From contig DAIOEK010000003.1 of assembly GCA_036746315.1 (NCBI GenBank), positions 62,001 through 126,000 of the forward strand: 64,000 bases of DNA. The letters are read 5' to 3'. The notes under the pieces were generated by a model. It ran no database searches. It was not told the origin of the DNA and saw only the letters and a program-made list of their open reading frames with translations. Every line of letters begins with the position of its first letter. Within the stretch, counting starts at the first letter, position 1. Of this stretch, positions 52,666-61,620 are shown in pieces. The DNA comes from DAIOEK01 sp036746315 (GTDB taxonomy: Bacteria > Chloroflexota > Anaerolineae > Anaerolineales > Anaerolineaceae). Both the position numbers and the translations under genes were made by a program.

Positions 52666-53544
52666 ATGATGAAAGCACAGCTGACGCGGTTTCTGATATT
52701 GTTGGTAGCAACATCCTTGTTTCTAACCAGTTGCGGTTTGATTGGTGGTAATAATGCGCCAGTACAAGACCCTGCCGTTTTCTTCACCCAGGCAGCACAA
52801 ACTATGAGCGTTGATCAGACTCTGGCTGCATTAAGTGTATTGCAGGAGCAGCCAACAGCCACTTTGGAACCGCTTCCCACTGATACACCTCTCCCTACAT
52901 CCACCGAAGAAATGATTTTAATCTCTCCAACAGTGGAATTGATTGAATTGCCGACTGCCACCCCCGAATCAACACCAACCCCTGAAACGCCGATGTTGAA
53001 CGTAACCGTTAACACCAACTGTCGGGCAGGTCCAAGCCTGATGTATCGGGTGGAAGGCTACATCACTACCGATATGTCATTGCCCGTCCGTGGAGTGAAT
53101 GAAGGTCGTTCCTGGTGGTGGGTGGATAACCCCACCTATCCCGGTTATCACTGCTGGGTAACAAAAAATACTTCCGAAGTCTCAGGCGACACATCCATGG
53201 TTCCCATTTATCGTGAGCCGTGGACCCCCACACCCGGCACGCCCAAGATGAGCGTACAAATCGTGACAGGTCCCACACATGTGGAAGGGAAATGCCCCAT
53301 CAAAGTGACTTTCGGTGCTATCATCAAAAGCAATACTGGCGGATATGTTCGCTACGAATGGATCAAGAAAGGAAAAAACAAAACCGACAAAGGTTGGGTC
53401 AACATCCCCGCTGATGGACAGGCGACCTTGATGTGGTCATTTACAGTCAATGGCGATGGCAACCAATGGGTTCGTTTGTGGACGTATTCACCAGTGCGCA
53501 TGGTATCCAATACCTACAAGTTCACTGTCGATTGCAAAAAGTAA
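52666..53544 (+). CDS. SH3-like lipoprotein, paralogue B
   Basis: The 292-residue lipoprotein (lipobox LTSCGL) has the same architecture as paralogue A: Thr-rich spacer with PTATLEPLPT, SH3-like domain with NCRAGPSLMYRV and HCWVTKNTSEV, and a C-terminal Ig-like domain (EGKCPIKVTFGA ... FTVDCKK). GGGGAGG precedes the start; the second ATG (52669) is also possible. Its own terminator follows. Confidence 0.87.
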   Translation: MMKAQLTRFLILLVATSLFLTSCGLIGGNNAPVQDPAVFFTQAAQTMSVDQTLAALSVLQEQPTATLEPLPTDTPLPTSTEEMILISPTVELIELPTATPESTPTPETPMLNVTVNTNCRAGPSLMYRVEGYITTDMSLPVRGVNEGRSWWWVDNPTYPGYHCWVTKNTSEVSGDTSMVPIYREPWTPTPGTPKMSVQIVTGPTHVEGKCPIKVTFGAIIKSNTGGYVRYEWIKKGKNKTDKGWVNIPADGQATLMWSFTVNGDGNQWVRLWTYSPVRMVSNTYKFTVDCKK

Positions 53545-53563
53545 AGTTGGAGTTACCCCTGTG

Positions 53564-53590
53564 GAGGTTCGAGGGGATTCCTCGAACCTC
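53564..53590 (+). terminator. Terminator-like hairpin after paralogue B
   Basis: GAGGTTCGAGG / CCTCGAACCTC, 11-bp perfect stem with a 5-nt loop; the T tract is weak (TTGTATTT). Confidence 0.65.
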
Positions 53591-53636
53591 TTGTATTTAA
53601 AAAGCGAAATCAGTATCTTATTCAAAGGAGGTAAAA

Positions 53637-54470
53637 ATGAAAAAAATATCTGCCCTGTTGTTTGGGGTGCTGCTGCTTTCCCTCGCCCTGTCTGCCTGTC
53701 AAACCGCTTTTGGTCTGGGCAACCAAGACCCAGGGCCAATCTACACCCAGGCTGCACAAACGATCGAAGCAACCATGACTCTGGGTACTCAATTGAATTT
53801 ACTGACCACCCAGCAGGCTGCCCAAATGGAACCGACTTCCACGCCGACTCTTGAACCTACGGTTACGCCAATCTCTTTAGCTACGGCTACCATTGAACCG
53901 ACCATCACCTATTCGGTCCCAATGATTTCTGCCACAGAGAATACCAACTGTCGTGAAGGTCCCGGTGCGCAGTGGGCTACGACCAGCGCCTTGCTGGTTG
54001 GCGATAAAGTTCCCGTAAAAGGGAGGAGCCAATCGGGAACATGGTGGTTGATCCAAGACCCAAGAGAAGCAGGAAAAACATGCTGGGTATGGACCTCGAC
54101 AACCATCGTCGAAGGAAAGACCGACAGCCTTCCCATCATTCAAACGCCGCCCACGCCCACCCCGGAAAAACCCACCATCACATTGGGCAGTTCTGTTTCC
54201 CCCACATCCTATAGCGGAGCATGTCCAAAGAAACTCACACTCAAAGGAACGGTAACGGTAGATCGCGCCACCAAGGTTCAATACGAGTGGGTGACCGATT
54301 TTGGCATGAACATCGGGGGCGGAAGTTATGAATTCGATGCAGCCGGGTCAAAGACTTTCACCAAAACCATCACTATAAGCAGTGACGAATCCGGAATGAT
54401 TCGCTTCCGCATCGAATCGCCATTCTCAGTAAAAGCCGACCGTATTTCGATCGACATCAACTGCCAATAG
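53637..54470 (+). CDS. SH3-like lipoprotein, paralogue C
   Basis: The 277-residue lipoprotein (lipobox LSACQT) matches paralogues A and B in order: spacer beginning DPGPIYTQAAQTIEATMTLG, shared with B (DPAVFFTQAAQTMSVDQTL), then SH3-like (NCREGPGAQWAT, CWVWTSTTIVEG) and Ig-like (GACPKKLTLKG ... SIDINCQ). AAAGGAGG precedes the ATG. The shared phrase TQAAQT indicates B and C are closer to one another than to A. Confidence 0.87.
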   Translation: MKKISALLFGVLLLSLALSACQTAFGLGNQDPGPIYTQAAQTIEATMTLGTQLNLLTTQQAAQMEPTSTPTLEPTVTPISLATATIEPTITYSVPMISATENTNCREGPGAQWATTSALLVGDKVPVKGRSQSGTWWLIQDPREAGKTCWVWTSTTIVEGKTDSLPIIQTPPTPTPEKPTITLGSSVSPTSYSGACPKKLTLKGTVTVDRATKVQYEWVTDFGMNIGGGSYEFDAAGSKTFTKTITISSDESGMIRFRIESPFSVKADRISIDINCQ

Positions 54471-54489
54471 AAGTCAAACCTTTATTAGC

Positions 54490-54523
54490 AAATCACCCGA
54501 TCGATTGATCGGGTGATTTTATT
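54490..54523. terminator. Bidirectional terminator between paralogue C and the GGDEF gene
   Basis: AAATCACCCGATC / GATCGGGTGATTT, 13-bp perfect stem with loop GATT; T-rich on the plus side (TTTTATTT), A-rich on the other. Confidence 0.85.
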
Positions 54524-57500
54524 TGATCCGTCTTTCGTGATGATCTTCTTTATTTTTGTACATGCGGCTGTCAGCCAGTTTGAGCACTTCCACTAAACGG
54601 TCATTCTGCTGTGCAGTTGCCACTCCCAGAGAAAGCGCCAATGGTATTGGATCTGCATTGCGGCTATTATCCAGTTGTATCATCGATTGTAACCGAAGCG
54701 TTAGCTTTTGCCCGATCTCCATATCGGTTTTAGGTAATAAGACCGCAAATTCGTCCCCGCCAATCCGGGCAACCACATCTTCCGGGCGGAAAGTCATCCG
54801 CAGCACCTGCGCAGCTCTTTGCAGTATTGCATCCCCCGCTGCATGTCCATACCGGTCATTTGTTTCCTTTAGGTAATCCACATCTGCAATCAACATGCTG
54901 ATGGGGAATTGCCGGCTATTCTGCAGACGTTCCAGTTCAGCCTGGAAGTAGCTGCGCGAAAACAGACCGGTCAGCCCATCATGAGCACTGAGGAAGATCA
55001 ATTGCTCTTCGGTGATCTTCCTATCCGTAATATCAGTAACCGCCAAAATTGCCCTTCCATAAGTGCTTTCATAACCGGGCACCACCAGGAAATGAAGGTT
55101 GTGATACCTTACCACGCCATCCCGTATATCATTTGCCCCTTCTACGGTAAAGTGGCTTTCTCCGGTTGCGATCATAGTCATTTCTTGGATGAAGAGATCA
55201 TCCGGTTTGAGTTGTTGAGTGATGGCAAATTGTTCTATCAACTCGCGCTTTTCTGGAATATTAAACAGGTACAATGTCGCTTGATTAACATCAATTACTC
55301 TGACTAAATTCATTAACCGGTGAACTTCATTAGGATGTGTACCAAGGTACTTGTGCATATCCTCTATGCCCTTGTTGATTAACGCATCCAGGCGTTTTTT
55401 CACCTGCGTGAAGTCGATCTCCCATAAAGAAATGGGCGTATGATCGAAAAGATCGTGATAGCGTTCCTGGCTGACGGAAAGCTCCTCACGAATGCGTTTT
55501 TCTTCCGTAATGTCGTAAAGAACGCCATACCATAGCGGAGTACCGGTGATATCGCGGTTGATGATGGCATGATCCAAAACCCACACGACGTGTCCATCTT
55601 TTGCCACCAACCGATATTCCATACGGAAAGGCTCACCAGTCGCACGGGTTCGGACATTCTCAGATTGTACTCGTGCTTGATCGTCATGGTGAATCAAGTT
55701 AAAGAAAAAGTCCGGCTTGGAAAGAACCTCCTCCGCCGTGTAACCCGTCAGATCGAGTATCCGTGGACTGAAATAAATTCCCGAAGCGAACTCATCTGTA
55801 TTGTCAATATACACAATCGCAGCAAGCTGCTCAACAAGGTCCCTGTATTTGGCTTCTGCCTGGCGCAGTTTCTCTTCACTCACTAACCTCGCATGCGTAA
55901 TAGCCAGCATCTCTCCACACAAACGCATCAATTGCCAGTTTTCATCGCTCCACAAGAAATCCTCGCCCCAGGCTTCAACCCAAATAACTGCCAAGTCAGA
56001 AGAGCCCGGTATACGAACCGGCAGACAATATACCTGTGGAGCAGGTTTTTCAACCAACGAAACAATCTCGAGTTGTGCTATTTCCCGATTGTTTGAATTT
56101 TCTTTCCAGGTAATTGCATCACCAGCCACCAGTTTCGCCCAGAAATTGGGGATATTCTTTTCTGGTGCACTGAGGAAGTGAAATTCGCCCCCGGCAAAAG
56201 AAGTGGACTGCCATTCAAAGGCCTGCTGCTCTTTATCGTTGTCATTCGAAAAAATAAGTAAGGCACAACGATCAACCTGGAGGTACTCACCCGCGCGTCG
56301 TAGCACACCGGATATTTCAACACGAGAGGCATCCTGTGCAGTCTGATTAAGTCGTGTAGCAATCCCCGAAACAATGCTTTCCATAAGCAAGCGTTTTTGA
56401 ATGGATTCTTCGTATTGCTTGCGATGAGTGATATCCCGGGCAACTGCCGTAATGCCGATCATCGAGTTATCATGATCAATCACCGGCACCTTGATCACCT
56501 CATACCAGTAGACATTACCATCCAGGTCTAGCATGGATTCTTCCGCAGTGTGCGCTTTGCGCGTCTGCATGATCATCTCTTCATCCAGGTCTGAGCTAAC
56601 CGCATACGACTCGTCAAAAAGATCCCTGCTGGTCTTTCCAATAATCTCTTCTGCATGGAGCCCGTATCGCTGACAAAAGGTGTGATTTACCGCGATAAAT
56701 CGTTTTTCGTTATCTTTCATCCACACCATATCGGGGATGTTGTTGAGCAAGCTTTTCAACCGGGATTCATTCTCCCGCAGAGCACTTTGTATCAAGCGGT
56801 GCTCGGTAATATCCCTGGAAATTCCAACTGTACCCATGGCTTTACCATTCTCAAACCAGGGCGTCTTGATCGTTTCATACCAATATTGATGATCTTCGTC
56901 CTTCTCCTGCATCTCAAAGCGAAGGGGCTTCTGTGTTTGCATTACCATCCGGTCTGTATCTTCAAAAAACCGTGACCGATCTGGGGATAGAAGTTCATGG
57001 TCTTTCTTTCCGATGGTATCCTGCGAATGATAATTGAACCTGGTTATCAACTCCTGGTTGATAGCCAGATACTTCCCCTCAAGGTCCTTCATCCAGGCCG
57101 GGTCCGGCAGAGAATTGATAAAGCTTTGCAAAATTCGGGCGCTTGAAAGCGCATTCTCCTCCCGTTGAACCATGCTGCTGATATCGGTTAACGCAATGAC
57201 AGCCGATGGCACCATACCCTCATCAATTTGGAGTGGCGAAATAACACCCTGCATCCATTTTGATCCGTCGCCTGGCCGCAAAAGCCTGAATCTGCATTCC
57301 TTTTGCTCTTCTTCGTTAATTGCCTTTTCTAAAAGTGGGATTAATCCCGCTGCATCATCCTTTTCGATAAGATTAATGATATTTTCTGACAGCAACTCGG
57401 TTTCAGATTTCTGAATGTCCGTTTGAAGTTTATTGTTCGTGTACTTTATCCAACCATTTGCATCCACCATACACAGACTGACCGGCGTGAGATCCGAAAC

Positions 57501-58502
57501 CATTTTGAATCTGTGCTCTGATTGCGAAAAGTCCAGAAACAATCGCCGCCTTTCTGTAATGAAAGCATTGATCATGTATGCAATTACAAGAATTGCTATC
57601 GAGAACAATTGTTGCTCAAGCACTTCTTGCAGGTACGCGTGCCAGCGAAATGTAAAAATAATCTGAAGAAGATAAATGCCAAAAATGGCGATGGCTGCTT
57701 TTCGCCTTTCGAATGTGATCGAAGCGTAATAAACGGGGATGGCAAAGAGTGCATATAACAACATATTTTCAGTGCCGGGCAGCAAGTCAAGCCCGAAAAT
57801 CATGGCAGAGGTAATACCACAGATACCACTAAACCTAATCCACTGATCCCGGCTAATGGCGCCTTTTTTATCCGCCCATCGCTTACGAGGCAACTTCGCC
57901 ATGCTGCGGAAAGTATTTCGTACCGGATGTCGATAAAGGATTTCGTTCAACCCCAATGCAGCCATGCCGATGGTAATCATCCCCAGACTACGCTGAAGTG
58001 TAAAATAGAGTACCGAATTGATCATAAAATTCGGTTCGAGTAATATCGGTATTGGCTGTGTTAGATACTGCAAAATCGCCAGGAAAATTGATACAAATAA
58101 CCCAAGGAGGAAAAGCATCCCGGTATTGCGCAGGGAAATTATTTTATAGTCAAACCTAAAATACCGTCTGGCAAGATATGGAATAACGACATAAAGGATC
58201 CCAACGGTGAAAGAATACAGAATGCTCGCCTGCGTGATCGGAATCCCTTGCCAGAATATCCGCGAGAAAAAATCACATAGCGCCACCAGCACAAAACCGA
58301 TCGGGGAAAAGAGCAGTCCAAAGGAAAAGGCAAATCCCGCAGGCGGATACCATGACCGCAGGCTTGTCAATCCGGTATAAGAAATGTAAATTCGCTCAGA
58401 AAGAAGATAGAACAGGATGAACAGCAAAGCTGGAAAGAGATAACGTTTCCAGTTCTTTTTGTAGTCTTGATGAGATAAGTTATCCCCTGTCAAAACTTTC
58501 AT
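54519..58502 (-). CDS. Large sensor diguanylate cyclase (membrane, PAS, GAF, GGDEF)
   Basis: The 1327-residue protein has about 8-10 membrane helices in two groups (20-215 and 235-335). Several PAS domains follow (about 340-460, 465-590, 590-715, with SLLNNIPDMVWMKDNEKRF), then a GAF-like domain (about 725-900), two more PAS-like units (to about 1150), and a C-terminal GGDEF domain (1160-1320). The active site is GGDEF, preceded by RPEDVVAR, so the allosteric RxxD inhibition site is intact. It should synthesise cyclic di-GMP in response to sensory input. No EAL domain. The promoter likely lies near 58545-58550 (TATAAT on the minus strand). Confidence 0.92.
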   Translation of the reverse strand: MKVLTGDNLSHQDYKKNWKRYLFPALLFILFYLLSERIYISYTGLTSLRSWYPPAGFAFSFGLLFSPIGFVLVALCDFFSRIFWQGIPITQASILYSFTVGILYVVIPYLARRYFRFDYKIISLRNTGMLFLLGLFVSIFLAILQYLTQPIPILLEPNFMINSVLYFTLQRSLGMITIGMAALGLNEILYRHPVRNTFRSMAKLPRKRWADKKGAISRDQWIRFSGICGITSAMIFGLDLLPGTENMLLYALFAIPVYYASITFERRKAAIAIFGIYLLQIIFTFRWHAYLQEVLEQQLFSIAILVIAYMINAFITERRRLFLDFSQSEHRFKMVSDLTPVSLCMVDANGWIKYTNNKLQTDIQKSETELLSENIINLIEKDDAAGLIPLLEKAINEEEQKECRFRLLRPGDGSKWMQGVISPLQIDEGMVPSAVIALTDISSMVQREENALSSARILQSFINSLPDPAWMKDLEGKYLAINQELITRFNYHSQDTIGKKDHELLSPDRSRFFEDTDRMVMQTQKPLRFEMQEKDEDHQYWYETIKTPWFENGKAMGTVGISRDITEHRLIQSALRENESRLKSLLNNIPDMVWMKDNEKRFIAVNHTFCQRYGLHAEEIIGKTSRDLFDESYAVSSDLDEEMIMQTRKAHTAEESMLDLDGNVYWYEVIKVPVIDHDNSMIGITAVARDITHRKQYEESIQKRLLMESIVSGIATRLNQTAQDASRVEISGVLRRAGEYLQVDRCALLIFSNDNDKEQQAFEWQSTSFAGGEFHFLSAPEKNIPNFWAKLVAGDAITWKENSNNREIAQLEIVSLVEKPAPQVYCLPVRIPGSSDLAVIWVEAWGEDFLWSDENWQLMRLCGEMLAITHARLVSEEKLRQAEAKYRDLVEQLAAIVYIDNTDEFASGIYFSPRILDLTGYTAEEVLSKPDFFFNLIHHDDQARVQSENVRTRATGEPFRMEYRLVAKDGHVVWVLDHAIINRDITGTPLWYGVLYDITEEKRIREELSVSQERYHDLFDHTPISLWEIDFTQVKKRLDALINKGIEDMHKYLGTHPNEVHRLMNLVRVIDVNQATLYLFNIPEKRELIEQFAITQQLKPDDLFIQEMTMIATGESHFTVEGANDIRDGVVRYHNLHFLVVPGYESTYGRAILAVTDITDRKITEEQLIFLSAHDGLTGLFSRSYFQAELERLQNSRQFPISMLIADVDYLKETNDRYGHAAGDAILQRAAQVLRMTFRPEDVVARIGGDEFAVLLPKTDMEIGQKLTLRLQSMIQLDNSRNADPIPLALSLGVATAQQNDRLVEVLKLADSRMYKNKEDHHERRIK

Positions 58503-58608
58503 CCTTGAAATCCGGGAAAACCCGAGAATGGTACTCCAATGATAGGATTATATCATTTCCTGACGCACCCCTAACCGGGTAAAGGTATTTTAATCCGCAA
58601 AGACTTCA

Positions 58609-58635
58609 TTGAGGTTTCAATAAATATGATATAAT
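58609..58635 (+). promoter_or_regulatory. Promoter of the metK riboswitch transcript
   Basis: An extended -10, TGATATAAT (core TATAAT 58630-58635), with TTGAGG at 58609-58614 at a 15-nt spacing. Confidence 0.65.
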
Positions 58636-58661
58636 CTGTGCAATTAAATAGCCCTTAGCGG

Positions 58662-58832
<171 letters not shown>

Positions 58833-58852
58833 ATCAAAGGAGACCACCTTAT

Positions 58853-60064
58853 ATGTCTACCACTTTTATGTCTTCACCCAATTACCTTTTTACTTCCGAA
58901 TCCGTCACGGAAGGGCACCCGGATAAGCTTTGCGACCAGGTCAGCGATGCCGTCCTCGATGCCTGCCTTGCAGAGGATAACTTCAGCCGTGTAGCCTGCG
59001 AAGCAGCTACAAAGACCGGATTCGTCATGGTACTGGGCGAGATCACCACACATGCTGATATCAATTTCGATAGATTAATTCGTGATGTGGTACTTGATAT
59101 CGGTTATGACAACACCAATAAAGGCTTTGATGGCAATACCTGTGCAGTTCAGGTTGCCATTGCCGAACAAAGTCATGATATTGCCCTGGGTGTGGATAAA
59201 GCTCTCGAAGCAAAATCGGGTGAAATGACTGAAAAAGAAATTGAGGCCATTGGCGCCGGTGACCAGGGTATGATGTTTGGATACGCCTGCAATGAGACAC
59301 CGGTACTCATGCCTGCTCCGATCTATTATTCACACAAACTCACTCAACAGCTTTCCATCGCTCGCAAATCGGGGCAATTGCCCTGGCTGCGTCCCGATGG
59401 AAAGAGCCAGGTGACCGTTCAGTATGAATACGGGAAAGTAAAACGGATTGATACGGTTCTGATCAGCACCCAGCACGCCCCGGATATCTCGCATGCCGAT
59501 ATTTCTGAAGCGGTTCGCGAGTATATCATCAACCCCATCCTTCCTGAAGATCTGGTGGATCAAAACCTCAAAGTGTATGTTAACCCCACCGGTCGTTTCG
59601 TTACCGGCGGCCCCATGGGTGACGCAGGTGTGACTGGTCGTAAGATTATCGTTGATACCTACGGCGGCATGGGTCGTCATGGTGGCGGTGCATTCTCGGG
59701 CAAAGATCCCACAAAAGTGGACCGCTCCGGCGCATATGCTGCCCGCTGGGCCGCCAAAAATATTGTGGCTGCTGGTCTGGCTGATCGCTGCGAAATTCAG
59801 GTTGCCTATGCCATCGGCGTTGCCCACCCGTTGTCGATCAATGTCGAAACTTTTGGTACCGGTAAAATTGAAGATGAAAAGATTGCAAAAGTCGTCCGCG
59901 AAGTGTTCGATCTGCGCCCGGGAGCGATCTTACGTGATCTTGACCTGCGGCGTCCGATCTACCGCAAGACTGCTGCTTATGGTCATTTTGGCCGTGAAGA
60001 AGAAGAATTCACCTGGGAAAGAACCAACAAGGTCGCTGCATTAAAAGCCGCTGCCGGCTTATAG
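58853..60064 (+). CDS. metK: S-adenosylmethionine synthetase
   Basis: The 403-residue enzyme makes SAM from methionine and ATP. Motifs present are SESVTEGHPDKLCDQ, GAGDQGMMFGYA, and the Gly-rich loop GGGAFSGKDPTKVDRS. The ATG at 58853 is chosen because AAAGGAGA lies upstream and the family N-terminus begins here; an earlier in-frame ATG (58796) is in the terminator hairpin. It is controlled by the SAM-I riboswitch. Confidence 0.98.
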   Translation: MSTTFMSSPNYLFTSESVTEGHPDKLCDQVSDAVLDACLAEDNFSRVACEAATKTGFVMVLGEITTHADINFDRLIRDVVLDIGYDNTNKGFDGNTCAVQVAIAEQSHDIALGVDKALEAKSGEMTEKEIEAIGAGDQGMMFGYACNETPVLMPAPIYYSHKLTQQLSIARKSGQLPWLRPDGKSQVTVQYEYGKVKRIDTVLISTQHAPDISHADISEAVREYIINPILPEDLVDQNLKVYVNPTGRFVTGGPMGDAGVTGRKIIVDTYGGMGRHGGGAFSGKDPTKVDRSGAYAARWAAKNIVAAGLADRCEIQVAYAIGVAHPLSINVETFGTGKIEDEKIAKVVREVFDLRPGAILRDLDLRRPIYRKTAAYGHFGREEEEFTWERTNKVAALKAAAGL

Positions 60065-60085
60065 TTTCTCCTTAGCTTTTCATCA

Positions 60086-60120
60086 GGCTGCCAGCTTAAG
60101 ACTGGCAGCCTTTTTCTTTT
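60086..60120 (+). terminator. Rho-independent terminator of metK
   Basis: GGCTGCCAG / CTGGCAGCC, a 9-bp perfect stem, 7-nt loop, TTTTTCTTTT. Confidence 0.93.
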
Positions 60121-60148
60121 TCACTGCATTTGGCAGACGGTATATAAT
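60120..60148 (+). promoter_or_regulatory. Leaderless promoter of the ACT-like gene
   Basis: TTCACT (60120-60125), 17 nt, TATAAT (60143-60148), ending 6 nt before the ATG at 60155. It gives the clearest leaderless example in the window. Confidence 0.7.
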
Positions 60149-60154
60149 CTACTC

Positions 60155-60559
60155 ATGTGCCCTGTAAATGAACTAAAGCAATTGCTGGCAACCATGCAGC
60201 CAATGTTGCATACAGAATCTTACGTGTTCTGTTCCGTGCCGGTTCTAGAAGTGGACCGTTTGCAAACACAACCATTGGGAATATTCAAAGAAGATGAAGG
60301 CACCACAATAATTGCACAAAAATCCCAGGCAGATTCTGCGGGGTTATCTTACTCGGGCACCTGGGCGTGTATTTCACTCATGGTATATTCATCGCTTAAT
60401 GCCGTGGGCTTTCTGGCGGAAATCACCCGTCACCTGGCCGATGCACTAATTTCGGTCAATGCAGTATCCGCTTATCATCACGACCACCTTTTCATCCCAT
60501 GGGAGGATCGCCTCCGTGCCTTGGAAATCTTACAGAAGCTTACCCAAACAGAGCGTTAA
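60155..60559 (+). CDS. ACT-domain-like small protein
   Basis: The 134-residue protein resembles the DUF2241/ACT_7 family: LLATMQPMLHTESYVFCSVP, EDEGTTIIAQKSQAD, then the ACT-like VYSSLNAVGFLAEITRHLADALISVNAVSAYHHDHLFIPW (split by function: a strand-helix-strand unit). ACT domains bind amino acids or related ligands. No enzyme domain is attached. It is monocistronic with a leaderless promoter. Confidence 0.75.
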   Translation: MCPVNELKQLLATMQPMLHTESYVFCSVPVLEVDRLQTQPLGIFKEDEGTTIIAQKSQADSAGLSYSGTWACISLMVYSSLNAVGFLAEITRHLADALISVNAVSAYHHDHLFIPWEDRLRALEILQKLTQTER

Positions 60560-60618
60560 GTTCACTTCTGGGGTTTGTGCATAGCATCCAGGCATATCAC
60601 TTATCAGTACAATCGAGG

Positions 60619-60624
60619 TATCAT
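60619..60624 (+). promoter_or_regulatory. -10 hexamer of a probable leaderless promoter
   Basis: TATCAT ends 6 nt before the ATG at 60631; no Shine-Dalgarno sequence between. Confidence 0.45.
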
Positions 60625-60630
60625 AAAGCT

Positions 60631-61557
60631 ATGTTCAAGAAAACCATCTTCGTAATTCTTACCGTATTTATGCTACTGGTAACAGCCTGTCCCGTCATGG
60701 CACAAACGGATACCCAGCCGCTCAAAAAAACTTTCGCCATTCTTGAGGTGGATTTGCGTCCCCATTTCGACCAGCCCGATGTGCTGGTCATCTACCACAT
60801 GGTACTGGGTATGGATGAAAGACTCCCGGCAACTGTAGAGGTAAGAATCCCGGCCGCATCTGGCCAGCCTTCCGCCGTTCAATCTGTGGACCCGGTGGAT
60901 GGAGGTTTGAACTCCATTCAATACAATAGCCGCCAGGAGAGTGAGTGGATCATTGTTACCTTTGTGGCAACCACCCGTGAAATTAACTTTGAATACCACG
61001 ATCCTGCACTTATTCGCGATGGTGTACACCTGAATTACCAGTTCAACTGGCAAGGGGATTACGACATCGAAAACCTATCCCTCTACATTGAGCAGCCGGT
61101 TGGAGCGGAGAATATGCTCATTACACCTAGCCTGGGCAGCGCCAAGACGGACCAGGAAGGTGTTGTCTATTACTATTCTTCTCTGGGAAAACTGGCATCC
61201 GGCACGACCTTCTCCATCGGCATCCAGTATGACAAGGCGGATGACTCGCTTAGCAAGTCCCAACTGCCGGTGGTCCCCTCTGCTCCCTTAAATGAAAATA
61301 CGGAAGGACGTACCACCATCCGGGAAATGGCTCCGTGGTTGATCGGCATCGTCATCGGACTTTTGGTTGGCGCTGCGGCATGGTGGATGTGGGTTTGGCG
61401 TAATTCACCCAAACACAGGTTAAAATCCCAGCGTCATCGCCCTGCTCTCTCCTCATTTGACGAGGATGGCGATCGGATATATTGCCATGAGTGCGGTCAG
61501 CGGGCCGTCAAGGGAGATGTTTACTGCCGGGTTTGCGGAGCCAAACTGCGAAAGTGA
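60631..61557 (+). CDS. Exported beta-domain protein with transmembrane helix and C-terminal zinc ribbon
   Basis: The 308-residue protein has a signal peptide (possible lipobox LVTAC or cleavage after VMA), a beta-rich outer domain (30-215), a transmembrane helix (about 228-250, APWLIGIVIGLLVGAAAWWM), a basic stretch, and a C-terminal zinc ribbon with CHEC and CRVC. The ribbon should lie in the cytoplasm. Such proteins are common in Chloroflexota but uncharacterised. Function unknown. Confidence 0.75.
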   Translation: MFKKTIFVILTVFMLLVTACPVMAQTDTQPLKKTFAILEVDLRPHFDQPDVLVIYHMVLGMDERLPATVEVRIPAASGQPSAVQSVDPVDGGLNSIQYNSRQESEWIIVTFVATTREINFEYHDPALIRDGVHLNYQFNWQGDYDIENLSLYIEQPVGAENMLITPSLGSAKTDQEGVVYYYSSLGKLASGTTFSIGIQYDKADDSLSKSQLPVVPSAPLNENTEGRTTIREMAPWLIGIVIGLLVGAAAWWMWVWRNSPKHRLKSQRHRPALSSFDEDGDRIYCHECGQRAVKGDVYCRVCGAKLRK

Positions 61558-61575
61558 TCATCAGCTGAACACAGT

Positions 61576-61620
61576 ACACCCCCGGAAATGTTTCTCCCGG
61601 GGGTGTTGTTCTTTCTGTTT
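61576..61620 (+). terminator. Rho-independent terminator after the zinc-ribbon gene
   Basis: ACACCCCCGG / CCGGGGGTGT, a 10-bp perfect stem with an 11-nt loop, then a T-rich tail (TGTTCTTTCTGTTT), only on the plus strand. Confidence 0.82.
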
